DNA of 64,000 bases. It comes from an uncultured Lachnospiraceae bacterium (lineage in GTDB: Bacteria; Bacillota; Clostridia; Lachnospirales; Lachnospiraceae). The position numbers were made by a program, and so were the translations under genes. The stretch lies in contig CAMRSM010000006.1 in NCBI GenBank assembly GCA_947053345.1, positions 19,370 to 83,369 on the forward strand, in the 5' to 3' direction. Shown piece by piece: positions 19,095 through 26,718 of this stretch. Below the pieces are notes generated by a model. It ran no database searches, was not told where the DNA came from, and saw only the letters and a list, made by a program, of their open reading frames with translations. Numbering within the stretch: position 1 is the stretch's first letter; each line of letters opens with the position of its first letter.

Positions 19095-20207
19095 TTATTC
19101 CTGCACTTCTTTTCGGTACTGCGCAAGCAGCAGATCCACCATCCGCCCGTAACTCTGGACACCGTCCTCCTGATGGTTCGCCTTTAAGTACGCGTCATTG
19201 ATCTTCTGCGCCGTGTTGCTGACCGGCTTATCCTTAAACTCGGCCCAGTATTCCGAGTTTGCGCGCAGGTCGCGCGACACCCCGTCAGAATAGTACGCCC
19301 GCGCCTCGTAATATAGATCCGCATCCTTCGCGTAGAGCGCATTCCCCGCAAGGATGAGCGCCTCCATCAGGCCGCTGTAGCGAAGTTCCGTACTCTTTGA
19401 TGCCTGGCAGGCAAGATAGGAAATATAATTCGCCTCATCCTCGCGGATAAATCCTTTTAAATGCGCAAGCTCATGGCACATCGTTGAGCCGATGGAATAG
19501 TCCGGGATATCAATATTGACATTTGCCTCCATCGTAAACGGGCAGAAAATCCCTGTCAGCTCCGTCTGGGACATCACATGGGAAAAATAAATATGCTTTG
19601 GCTGCGGGCAGTAACCGCCGAAAATATCATACTGCCCTGCAAGCTCATGAAACGCCGCCACCGCCTCCTTCCCGAGCTGTTTTTTACTCACGGAGAGGGA
19701 GTACACACCGCGCTCATCCTCATAGCAGGCTAACTGTTCCCGCGCCGCACTTGTCTCCTTCGCAAGTTTAACAACCAGCCCGTATAGCTCCTCCTTTGTT
19801 GCCGGCTGCACCGTAAGCTCCAGATATGTCCCGACCGGATATCGGTAATAGTTGATGGAGCAGCCCATCACAAGCAGGAATACGACAACCGACACGATGC
19901 AGCCGACATTCAAGAATGCTTTCGCCAGCCGGAAACCGCGATCCTCCTTGCGCCGGATCATGCGCACGGTAAAAAACACAAGCAAAAACAACGCCAAGGG
20001 CGGCAGTGCCAAAATCCCGAGCTCCATCAGCGAGAACGGCAACAGCCCCGTGACATGCGCCATCACCCACGAAATCCCGACAAAAAGACCGCGCGCAAAC
20101 ACATGCTCCGCAATCTCTGAGGAACGGGATGCCGCAAACAGTGAAAGGAGCGCGGCCGGCAACAGCAAAAGTATCCAGATCCGTTTCAATTTCAAAAAAC
20201 GCTTCAT
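19095..20207 (-). CDS. DUF3810 family membrane protein, putative metalloprotease
   Basis: 370 aa from ATG 20207 (MKRFLKLKRIW), which has GGAGGG 6 nt upstream. Three hydrophobic segments are found in the first 140 residues (about 7-25, 48-79 and 95-118), then a soluble extracytoplasmic-type domain. The motif TMCHELAHLKGFIREDEANYISYLAC contains HExxH and a downstream Glu, the layout of a zinc metalloprotease. The family is common in Clostridia and its substrate is unknown. It lies 49 nt after pepF, so peptide turnover is a possible theme. Protease activity is inferred from the motif only. Confidence 0.83.
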   Translation of the reverse strand: MKRFLKLKRIWILLLLPAALLSLFAASRSSEIAEHVFARGLFVGISWVMAHVTGLLPFSLMELGILALPPLALFLLVFFTVRMIRRKEDRGFRLAKAFLNVGCIVSVVVFLLVMGCSINYYRYPVGTYLELTVQPATKEELYGLVVKLAKETSAAREQLACYEDERGVYSLSVSKKQLGKEAVAAFHELAGQYDIFGGYCPQPKHIYFSHVMSQTELTGIFCPFTMEANVNIDIPDYSIGSTMCHELAHLKGFIREDEANYISYLACQASKSTELRYSGLMEALILAGNALYAKDADLYYEARAYYSDGVSRDLRANSEYWAEFKDKPVSNTAQKINDAYLKANHQEDGVQSYGRMVDLLLAQYRKEVQE

Positions 20208-20256
20208 CGTATCCCTCCTGAATCGTAGTTTGGCCAAAGCCATGGATATCCTGCTT

Positions 20257-22020
20257 TTAGCGCATTCCTTCCGTCAGGCTCAAAAATTCATCCACACGGT
20301 CCGCATAGCTTTTTAAGCTCTTCTCAAAAAAGTCGGGTTTCGTCAAATCAATGCCCGCCATCGCCGCCGCATCCTCCACGCTGCATGTCGCCGTCGCCTT
20401 TAGGAGTGAGCGGTATTTCGGCAGGAATGCCGCCCCTTCCTCCCGGTACTGCGCGTACAGACCGCGCGCGAACAATCCGCCGAACGCGTATGGGAAATTA
20501 TAAAAATTAAGCCCGGAAAAATAATAATGCTGCTTGTTGATCCACATGCCCGGATGCAGAAATTCCGGGTCAAGCCCGTCCCCATAAGCTTCCTTCTGCG
20601 CGGCAAGCATCAATCCGTCCAGCTCGTCAGCAAATAAAAAGCCGTCCTCCTTCTTCTCAAATACTGCCGTCTCAAACAGATAGCGCGAATAAATGTCGCA
20701 CATGATCTGCGTCACATCCTGGAGCTGGCTCTCGATCAGGCCGAGCCGCTCTTCCCCCTCTGCCGCCGCAATCGCCGCGTCCATCACTATGGTCTCGTTG
20801 AAATTTGATGCCGTCTCTGCAACCGGCATCGGGTAACCCGTATTGCCGATCCGGTTTTCAAAAATCTGCTGGTTATGGTAAGCGTGGCCGAGCTCATGCG
20901 CCAGCGTCACCACATCGCTCAGCGTCCCGTCGAAATTTGTCAGGATGCGGCTCTGGCGCACACAGTACAGATCCGCGCAAAACGCGCCGCCCTGCTTGCC
21001 CTTGCGCGGATAGAAATCAATCCACGCCTCGTCAAAGGCGCGCTCCACCATCGCGGCAAGATCCTCCGCAAAGCCGCCGAATATCCCAACCAGATAATCC
21101 TTTGCCTCCTGCGCTGTAAAGCGGCGGCTGCTGCCTCCCATCGGTGCAAAAAGATCGTACCACGGCAGCCCGTTTTTATGGCCGAGCAATTCTCCCTTGC
21201 GGCGCAGATACTGCCGGAACTTTGGAAAATACTCCCGCATCGCTGTGAACATCGCGTCAAGCGTTTCCCGTTTCATCCTTGACTGCCATAACGTTTCCTC
21301 AAGCGGCGACGCGTAGTGGCGCAGTTTTATCATGGTCAATGTCTGCTGTTTGATGTTGTTCAGGGAAAACGCCGCCGCGTCCCGGATCTTTGCGTAGCTT
21401 GCAAGCTCCGCCCCGTACGCTGCCCTGCGGACAGACGGATCCTTGTCGTAGGCAAGGTTGCGGATATCCGGGAGTGTCAGCTCCTTCCCGTCGTAATCCA
21501 CTTTCAACATGGCGGTCAGATACGAGCGCTGTTTCTCCCACGCAGAGGCACCGGAAAGTTCCAGCTTTGCCACCGCCTCCTCCACTTCCTCGCTCAGGTT
21601 ATGCGCCGCGCCCTCCTTCATGCGGCACAGGCGGTACGCATACTCTTTTAACAGCTCATCCGACGCGGTCACGCCCTCAAGGTCATCCACCTCCGCCACA
21701 AATTTTTCAAACGCGACAACAGCCCTTGTCCTCTCCTGCTGCAGTTTCCGGATCTTTTCGCAATAGTCCGCGGCCTGCTTATCGGCGCTGTTGGCATATT
21801 CCTGAAGGCTGCAAAAGGAATAAAGTTTGCCGGACAATTCCGAGACGGCATCCGATGCCACCAGCAGGTTATGTATGCTCTGTGCCGGCTTCTCCCGGTC
21901 AAGTGCCCCCGCCGCTTTGTTGTACTCCGCAATCTTCTCCTCCAAACCGGCAAGATCAGCAAGAAATGCAGGATCCTCATAGCCGCTGTACAATTCTTTT
22001 AAAGACCATTCGCTGTTCAT
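20257..22020 (-). CDS. pepF: oligoendopeptidase F (M3 family)
   Basis: 587-aa cytosolic zinc endopeptidase cutting oligopeptides. The zinc site is VTLAHELGHAYHN with the third ligand in ETASNFNETIV. The N-terminal helical half (WSLKELYSGYEDPAFLADL) is typical. GGAGGGAAATC precedes the ATG. The DUF3810 gene follows on the same strand. The tandem repeat at 22088-22354, oriented with TATAAT-like boxes toward this gene, lies immediately upstream and may include its promoter. Confidence 0.95.
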   Translation of the reverse strand: MNSEWSLKELYSGYEDPAFLADLAGLEEKIAEYNKAAGALDREKPAQSIHNLLVASDAVSELSGKLYSFCSLQEYANSADKQAADYCEKIRKLQQERTRAVVAFEKFVAEVDDLEGVTASDELLKEYAYRLCRMKEGAAHNLSEEVEEAVAKLELSGASAWEKQRSYLTAMLKVDYDGKELTLPDIRNLAYDKDPSVRRAAYGAELASYAKIRDAAAFSLNNIKQQTLTMIKLRHYASPLEETLWQSRMKRETLDAMFTAMREYFPKFRQYLRRKGELLGHKNGLPWYDLFAPMGGSSRRFTAQEAKDYLVGIFGGFAEDLAAMVERAFDEAWIDFYPRKGKQGGAFCADLYCVRQSRILTNFDGTLSDVVTLAHELGHAYHNQQIFENRIGNTGYPMPVAETASNFNETIVMDAAIAAAEGEERLGLIESQLQDVTQIMCDIYSRYLFETAVFEKKEDGFLFADELDGLMLAAQKEAYGDGLDPEFLHPGMWINKQHYYFSGLNFYNFPYAFGGLFARGLYAQYREEGAAFLPKYRSLLKATATCSVEDAAAMAGIDLTKPDFFEKSLKSYADRVDEFLSLTEGMR

Positions 22021-22087
22021 GATTTCCCTCCAATGTCATTATGTTTTATTTCGGTTTTGGACTTTCGGCACCGTTCCCAAAAATTGA

Positions 22088-22354
22088 GGCGAACCGGCGC
22101 AGGTACAATATCTGACGATATTATACCATGTCGTTCCGACATGGTCCCTGCGGGGCATGCACATGATTTGCCAAGGAAACTGTCCTCCCTTCGGTCGGAC
22201 GGCAAATCAGCGCAGGTATCATGTCTGTCGACATTATACCATGTCGTTCCGACATGGTGCCCCCGGCGGATGCACACGGTTCGCTTTGGAAGATGTCCTC
22301 CTTCGTCGGGCGGCAAATCAGCGCCGGCATATATCCTTCGGACATTATACCATG
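22088..22354. repeat. structured tandem repeat, 2.4 units of 111-113 bp
   Basis: Unit A is 22088-22200, unit B 22201-22311 and a partial unit C 22312-22354. Each full unit, read on the minus strand, holds a perfect 9-bp hairpin ACCATGTCG-GAA-CGACATGGT. This is followed by ATAAT and a small stem whose bases differ in step between units (ATATC/GATAT in A, ATGTC/GACAT in B). Outer arms occur as GGCAAATC/GATTTGCC and GCGAACCG/CGGTTCGC but are swapped between A and B. Open frames across it are not convincing. Confidence 0.85.
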
Positions 22355-22511
22355 AAACTGCAATGATGAAAAGTGCCGTCTGCTTTCATTTTCTTGGAAA
22401 TATCTCTCTTTCCTCCAATTTTTTTGTATTTTTACGTTTCTGTTTGTTATTGCGGAAATAAATTTTCTTATCTCCGGAATATTCAGCCAACTTATTTTTT
22501 TCAAAAAGTGC

Positions 22512-22540
22512 TTGCATTTTTGTTTCTTGTGTGATATCAT
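22512..22540 (+). promoter_or_regulatory. tRNA-Thr promoter
   Basis: -35 TTGCAT (22512-22517), 17-nt spacer, -10 TATCAT (22535-22540), in the context TGTGATATCAT. It is 24 nt before the mature tRNA. Confidence 0.65.
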
Positions 22541-22564
22541 AATACCCGGACTTGCAAAAAGTTC

Positions 22565-22637
22565 GCTGATGTGGCTCAGTCGGTAGAGCGTCGCCTTGGT
22601 AAGGCGGAGGTCACGGGTTCGATTCCCGTCATCAGCT
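22565..22637 (+). tRNA. tRNA-Thr (anticodon GGT)
   Basis: Full cloverleaf: acceptor GCTGATG/CATCAGC, D arm GCTC/GAGC, anticodon loop TTGGTAA with anticodon GGT, T arm ACGGG-TTCGATT-CCCGT and discriminator T. The CCA end is not encoded. A promoter and a terminator flank it. Confidence 0.96.
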
Positions 22638-22655
22638 TTTTTTATTGCCTCAAAA

Positions 22656-22697
22656 AAGGCCTGGGAACCGTAGGTTTTGCGGCTCCCAGGCCTTTTT
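22656..22697. terminator. tRNA-Thr terminator, bidirectional
   Basis: AAGGCCTGGGAACCG (22656-22670) pairs with CGGCTCCCAGGCCTT (22680-22694) with one mismatch. It is flanked by A-runs and TTTTT on the two sides. Confidence 0.9.
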
Positions 22698-23163
22698 ACA
22701 ATCTTAACCCGCCCAAAGCGAACGATTCATCACCCGCAGAACCCTATTTCGTCCCGGCCATACACAAGATCATAATTCCCGTTGATAACTGTACAATAAC
22801 CGTCACCGCACACCTTGGGGCTTCCCTGCCCTGTGGGAAAACTCAGCCTGCCATTCTTTAACAGCCCGTATCTGCTCGGATGCAGATCCCGCCTCGCCCC
22901 CCTCATCGTTCCCGTCATCCTCACACTCCACTTGCCACTTGCAAGAATATATTATCATCCGGTGTAAACCCGCATTCTTCCATTCCGGAATGGATTCTGC
23001 ACTACTCCCCCAACGCAAAAAAGACAGATACCCCCTCCACAATAAAGCTGCGGCAGCCGCCCCGCACAAATAATGCCGCACGCAGCGCATAATGCCTTAT
23101 TTCACAGCACTTCTTCCGCTTAGAATACTACTTTTTATAGGTCACCTAACAGAATAAGGCAAG
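22698..23163. other. 466-nt intergenic region with a possible decayed ORF
   Basis: No firm gene. On the minus strand 22924-22730 encodes about 64 aa with gene-like codons over its last 45 residues (ending YDLVYGRDEIGFCG) and stops 33 nt before a terminator. It could be the tail of a lost gene. A 14-bp palindrome CCATTCCGGAATGG lies at 22980-22993. Nothing else was recognised. Confidence 0.3.
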
Positions 23164-23196
23164 AAAAAAGGCGTACAGCTTTACGCTGTAAACGCC
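23164..23196 (-). terminator. sigH terminator overlapping the stop codon
   Basis: Minus strand: GGCGTTTACAGC pairs with GCTGTACGCC around GTAAA, followed by TTTTTT. The upstream arm includes the end of sigH. Confidence 0.8.
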
Positions 23197-23816
23197 AGTT
23201 TTTTTCGGATTCTCTGCAATGCGTTGTCCACCATTTTCGGGCTCTTACCGAGCCTCTTTGCCACGCGGGTATAGCTTTCCTCCTCCAGATACGCTTTCAG
23301 TACCTCAAGCTCAAAATGGCTTAAACGGTTTTTGAGCCGCTCCTCCATCTGCCGCTCACTCTCCCGGTCGATCATAAGTTCCTCCGGATCGCCCGCAGCG
23401 TTCTGCAAATACCAGCGCAACGGCAAAAAATCTTCTCCCGTCATATCCCATGCATGATCCGCGCCCTCGGCAGGCAGGGCGGCATCGAAGGAAAGGTAAT
23501 CATTGAGCGGCTGGTTTTTTCGCGTGTTCGAAGCCTGGATCGCCGTGTACATCTGCCTTGAGATACAAAGCTTCGCAAACGTCGCAAATCCCGCGCTTTT
23601 TTCCTTATCATAATCACGGATGGCCTTGTAAAGTCCAATCATCCCCTCCTGAAGCAGATCCTCGCGGTCACCGCCGACCAGATACAGCGCATACGCATTT
23701 TTCCGCACCAGATTTTTATAGCGTGTAATCAGCGTCTCCGTCGCATACACATCCCCCGACGCGTCCCGCTCCAACAACTGCTCATCGGACAAAGCCTCAT
23801 ATTCCCTGTATTCCAT
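23181..23816 (-). CDS. sigH: RNA polymerase sigma-H factor of sporulation
   Basis: 211-aa sigma-70 family factor that, in relatives, turns on early sporulation and post-exponential genes. Region 2 is seen as LITRYKNLVRKNAYALYLVGG and EDLLQEGMIGLYKAIRDYD; region 4 is at LSHFELEVLKAYLEEESY with RLGKSPKMVDNALQRIRKKL. ATG 23816 follows GGGAGG at 5 nt. The position downstream of mrnC and rlmB is the conserved one in Firmicutes, where rlmB-yacP-sigH is common; yacP is missing here. This supports SigH over other sigma factors. Confidence 0.92.
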   Translation of the reverse strand: MEYREYEALSDEQLLERDASGDVYATETLITRYKNLVRKNAYALYLVGGDREDLLQEGMIGLYKAIRDYDKEKSAGFATFAKLCISRQMYTAIQASNTRKNQPLNDYLSFDAALPAEGADHAWDMTGEDFLPLRWYLQNAAGDPEELMIDRESERQMEERLKNRLSHFELEVLKAYLEEESYTRVAKRLGKSPKMVDNALQRIRKKLAFTA

Positions 23817-23891
23817 GCATGCCTCCCGGTATCCTCCTTCCAAATTCTGTGGGGCATGGAGCCATCCCTTCCCCGCAGGCTTCCGGCAAAC

Positions 23892-24644
23892 TTACTGCGG
23901 CTTTGCAAACCTGCGCTGCCGCACGATCTCATACGCCAATACCCCTGCTGCCACGGACGCATTCAGTGAATCGATGTCCCCGAACATCGGGATTTTTGTT
24001 ATAAAATCGCATTTTTCCCGCACAAGACGGCTCACGCCCTCACCCTCACTGCCGATCACCAGCCCGATCGGCCCCGTCAGGTTCTGGCGGTACATCAGTT
24101 CACCGCCCATATCCGCACATACAAACCAAAGCCCCTGCTCCTTTAGTTCCTCCATCGTCTGCACCAGATTTGTCACCTTGGCCACCGGCGTATAATGGAT
24201 TGCCCCCGCGCTGGACTTCGCGGCAGTCGCCGTCAGTCCCGCCGCACGCCGTTTCGGAATGATGATGCCGTGTGCGCCCGCCTGGTTTGCCGTGCGGATG
24301 ATCGCCCCCAGATTGTGGGGATCCTCAATGCCGTCCAAAATCAGCACAAACGGCGGCTCGCCCTTTTCCTGTGCATTTTTTAAAATATCCTCGACCTCCG
24401 CGTATTCATAAGCCGCAGCGAACGCGACCACACCCTGGTGCTTGCCCGTTCCGGACATCTGGTCAAGCCGCTCTTTCGGCACGAAAGAAATGACGGTATC
24501 CCCTTTTTTTGCCTCCCGCAAAATTGTGCGCACTGGTCCGTCCTGACATCCTTCGAGCACAAAAAGCTTGTCGATTGTTTTCCCCGCGCGGAACGCCTCA
24601 AGTACCGGATTCCGCCCCTCTATGGTCAATTCCTCATATCTCAT
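23892..24644 (-). CDS. rlmB: 23S rRNA (guanosine-2'-O-)-methyltransferase, TrmH/SpoU family
   Basis: 250-aa SPOUT methyltransferase that methylates a 23S rRNA guanosine using S-adenosylmethionine. The substrate-binding N-terminal domain (IEGRNPVLEAFRAGKTIDKL) precedes the SpoU domain with LILDGIEDPHNLGAIIRTANQAG, GPIGLVIGSEGEGVSRLV and DIDSLNASVAAGVLAYEIVR, the three family motifs of the knotted cofactor site. ATG 24644 has GGAGGGG 7 nt upstream. It sits between mrnC and sigH in a conserved order. Confidence 0.94.
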   Translation of the reverse strand: MRYEELTIEGRNPVLEAFRAGKTIDKLFVLEGCQDGPVRTILREAKKGDTVISFVPKERLDQMSGTGKHQGVVAFAAAYEYAEVEDILKNAQEKGEPPFVLILDGIEDPHNLGAIIRTANQAGAHGIIIPKRRAAGLTATAAKSSAGAIHYTPVAKVTNLVQTMEELKEQGLWFVCADMGGELMYRQNLTGPIGLVIGSEGEGVSRLVREKCDFITKIPMFGDIDSLNASVAAGVLAYEIVRQRRFAKPQ

Positions 24645-24707
24645 TTCTTTTCCCCTCCTTATTCCGGCACATTCCCCGGATGTCCTCTCCATGCGCTTCC
24701 TGCTTGG

Positions 24708-25328
24708 TCATCCGCCGCTCCGGCATTCCGCGCCCGCATCTTCCTGCCGTCCGGCTTCCTGGCATCCCACACCCGCATCTTCCTGCTCAGCCTCCCGGCA
24801 TTCCACGCCCGCATCTTCCGACCCGGTTTTCCGGAATCCTCTTTCGTTTTTCCCCGGCCTTGCATTTCCTGCGCATCCTTCCTGCCCACTCTCTGCCGAC
24901 AGCGCATCCGTACCGGCCTTCACCAGTTCCAGAAGGCGGTCTGTCTGCCCGGTCAGGTACAAAAAGCCAAGCAGCGCTTCAAACCCTGTCGCCATACGGT
25001 ACTCCACGACGGAGGCATTCTTTGCGGTCGTAAACGATTTCGCATTGCGCCCCCGCTTGTAATATCCGTGCTCCTCCGGTGTCAGAAGCGGCTCGATAAT
25101 CTCCAATATCCGCTTTTGCGCCCCGGCCTTCACAAAACTGCTTGCCCGGTGGTGAAGTTTGTTCACTTGGCTGTTTCCCTTCTCGACTAACATCGTGCGG
25201 ATTACCAGATCATAAATCGCATCCCCGATGTAGGCGAGCGTCAGCGGTGAATATGTGCGGATATCCTGTGCCGTCAAACCGTACACTGCCCGCACCATCT
25301 CTGTAATTGTCCGATTTTCTTCCCCCAT
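24708..25328 (-). CDS. mrnC: Mini-ribonuclease III with a Cys-bearing repetitive tail
   Basis: Dimeric RNase III-like enzyme lacking the dsRNA-binding domain; it matures 23S rRNA ends in Firmicutes. The catalytic region is YSPLTLAYIGDAIYDLVIR with the key Asp, then GRNAKSFTTAKNASVVEYRMATGFEALLGFLYL. The core ends near residue 143. About 60 extra residues follow, including three imperfect 12-14 residue repeats of the form EDAGVECREAEQ, EDAGVGCQEAGRQ and EDAGAECRSGG. ATG 25328 is chosen because GGAG is 6 nt upstream; ATG 25349 would overlap the ispF stop as ATGA. It lies upstream of rlmB. Confidence 0.9.
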   Translation of the reverse strand: MGEENRTITEMVRAVYGLTAQDIRTYSPLTLAYIGDAIYDLVIRTMLVEKGNSQVNKLHHRASSFVKAGAQKRILEIIEPLLTPEEHGYYKRGRNAKSFTTAKNASVVEYRMATGFEALLGFLYLTGQTDRLLELVKAGTDALSAESGQEGCAGNARPGKNERGFRKTGSEDAGVECREAEQEDAGVGCQEAGRQEDAGAECRSGG

Positions 25329-25345
25329 GCCACGCTCCAAATATA

Positions 25346-25933
25346 TCATTCTGTATCATGTTTCCCGCAATAACCACATTTTCCGCCCGCACAGCCCTGT
25401 GGACGCGAATTCTCATCACTGGTGTACACCAGCCCCGCATTGCCGCTGTCAATATAGTCCCCCGCAGATAACAAAAGTGCCGCCGCCTGCGCGGCAATGC
25501 CCTCCCCCGCACCGGTAAAACCAAGCCCTTCCTCGGTCGTCGCCTTGATATTGACCTGATTTTTTTCTATCTTGAGCACCGAGGCAATGTTCTCCTCCAT
25601 CATCGGCAGGTACTCCGCAAGCTTCGGGCGCTGCGCGATGACCGTGGCATCAATGTTGCCAACCAGATAATGCTCCTCCAAAAGCATCTCGCCCACCTGC
25701 GATAGCAATTTCAAACTGCTGATACCGCAGTAGCGCTCATCGGTATCCGGAAAATGCCGCCCGATATCCCCGAGCGCCGCCGCGCCGAGCAGGGCATCCA
25801 TCACCGCATGCACCAAAACGTCCGCGTCCGAATGGCCGAGCAGCCCCTTCTCATACGCGATCCGTACACCGCCAAGCACCAGATCCCTGCCTTCCGCCAG
25901 ACGGTGCACGTCATAACCGGTTCCAATCCTCAT
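25346..25933 (-). CDS. ispF: 2-C-methyl-D-erythritol 2,4-cyclodiphosphate synthase with extended C-terminus
   Basis: MEP-pathway enzyme for isoprenoid precursors; a zinc-dependent homotrimer. The start [12 protein letters not shown] is typical and preceded by AGGAGG at 6 nt. Metal ligands are Asp and His in GYDVH and the His in [28 protein letters not shown] and [20 protein letters not shown] complete the active site. The protein is 195 aa against the usual 157-160. The extra tail ends in [16 protein letters not shown], a Cys/His cluster that could bind metal. It is the first gene of ispF-mrnC-rlmB-sigH. Confidence 0.95.
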   Translation of the reverse strand: MRIGTGYDVHRLAEGRDLVLGGVRIAYEKGLLGHSDADVLVHAVMDALLGAAALGDIGRHFPDTDERYCGISSLKLLSQVGEMLLEEHYLVGNIDATVIAQRPKLAEYLPMMEENIASVLKIEKNQVNIKATTEEGLGFTGAGEGIAAQAAALLLSAGDYIDSGNAGLVYTSDENSRPQGCAGGKCGYCGKHDTE

Positions 25934-26012
25934 GGCCAACCTCCTAAATTCAGATTCCGCAGAACCGCACCCAAACCAAAAACTAGGGGAAGCAATCTTC
26001 CTTCCGTATGGC

Positions 26013-26149
26013 TTCCGGGCTTATGCGAAGTTCTGCCGTTTTTAAGTTCCGAATACCGCCTCCCCGCACCAATGACCCCGGGAGGGATTTCTGCCGTTGC
26101 AAAAATCCCTCCCGGTGCGATCCGGCGGCATACGGTTTTAAGCCCGGAA
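26013..26149. repeat. 137-bp compound inverted repeat
   Basis: Nested arms: TTCCGGGCTTA (26013-26023) with TAAGCCCGGAA (26139-26149); an imperfect middle pair near 26049-26070 and 26113-26135; and a perfect 13-bp inner stem CCGGGAGGGATTT (26078-26090) with 26103-26115. The left side has about 25 unpaired extra bases. There is no U-run, so it is not a plain terminator. It lies in the 450-nt gap between ispF and a tRNA operon, where no gene is seen. A related degenerate sequence runs at about 26169-26250. Confidence 0.75.
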
Positions 26150-26384
26150 CACCCCCGCCCAAACGCAACATCGGGGGAGACAGTCTTCCATCCGCAAAGA
26201 TTCCGGAAGTTTGCTTTTAACCTTACAGGAAGGCTGTTTTAAATTCCGCGCGTTCCATCCAACAGTTTTCTCATTTAAAAGCTGCTCCATACACGCCGGT
26301 TTCATTTCAGACCACATGCCAGACGGAAATCCACACACCATCTGAAAGGACTGCGAAAACCCGGTGAAAAAGTCACGGTGCATA

Positions 26385-26413
26385 CAAAAAAAGAGATAAG
26401 TCACCTTATCTCT
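26385..26413 (-). terminator. tRNA operon terminator
   Basis: Minus strand: AGAGATAAG (26413-26405) pairs with CTTATCTCT (26400-26392) around GTGA, followed by seven Ts. Confidence 0.92.
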
Positions 26414-26420
26414 CCAAAAG

Positions 26421-26494
26421 TAGCGAAGGGGGGACTTGAACCCTCGACACCACGGGTATGAACCGTGTGCTCTAGCCAGCTGAGCTACTTCGCC
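26421..26494 (-). tRNA. tRNA-Met (anticodon CAT, elongator type)
   Basis: 74-nt cloverleaf: acceptor GGCGAAG/CTTCGCT with a G1-U72 wobble, anticodon stem CACGG/CCGTG, loop TTCATAC and discriminator A; CCA is not encoded. The lack of three G-C pairs above the anticodon argues against an initiator. The T stem has one A-C mismatch (GAGGG against CCCCC). An Ile-type CAT tRNA is less likely. Confidence 0.93.
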
Positions 26495-26519
26495 ACATTA
26501 CAGCTATAAGCTGTAAAAA

Positions 26520-26592
26520 TGGGGCCTATAGGGTTCGAACCTATGACCCTCTGCTTGTAAGGCAGATGCTCTCCCAGCTGAGCTAAGACCCC
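26520..26592 (-). tRNA. tRNA-Val (anticodon TAC)
   Basis: 73-nt cloverleaf: acceptor GGGGTCT/AGGCCCC, D arm GCTC/GAGC, anticodon stem TCTGC/GCAGA, loop CTTACAA and T arm ATAGG-TTCGAAC-CCTAT. CCA is not encoded. It is transcribed ahead of tRNA-Met; the 25-nt spacer holds a small TTACAGC-TATAA-GCTGTAA hairpin likely used in processing. Confidence 0.96.
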
Positions 26593-26647
26593 ATTCTCAT
26601 GCGCCGCCAAGGTTTTTTCTTCCATCCTTTCGGCGACCACGGACTTT

Positions 26648-26676
26648 ATTATATCAGGAGCTTGTCTGTTTGTCAA
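26648..26676 (-). promoter_or_regulatory. consensus promoter of the tRNA-Val/tRNA-Met operon
   Basis: Minus strand: TTGACA (26676-26671), 17-nt spacer, TATAAT (26653-26648). Perfect match in both boxes and spacing. Confidence 0.93.
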
Positions 26677-26718
26677 CAGTTTTTTTAAGTCTTTTATCCC
26701 CGCCCGTCCCCGCCATTT

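Noticed and set aside
22088..22354. CRISPR array
   Set aside because: The repeat unit is 111-113 bp with no short constant repeat separated by unique spacers, and no cas gene is nearby.
22033..22540. Open frames on both strands across the tandem repeat (about 142 and 139 aa)
   Set aside because: They exist because the repeat period is near a multiple of three. They lack ribosome sites, have no protein-like composition and differ between units in the way expected of folding DNA or RNA, not of a protein.
24438..25190. 250-codon plus-strand open frame, Pro/Ser/His-rich
   Set aside because: Opposite rlmB and mrnC, including the Mini-III tail repeats; no start site, and composition typical of a reverse-frame shadow.
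26421..26494. Initiator tRNA-Met or tRNA-Ile(CAT)
   Set aside because: The anticodon stem lacks the three G-C pairs of initiators, and the loop TTCATAC with the flanking stem matches elongator Met better than Ile2.
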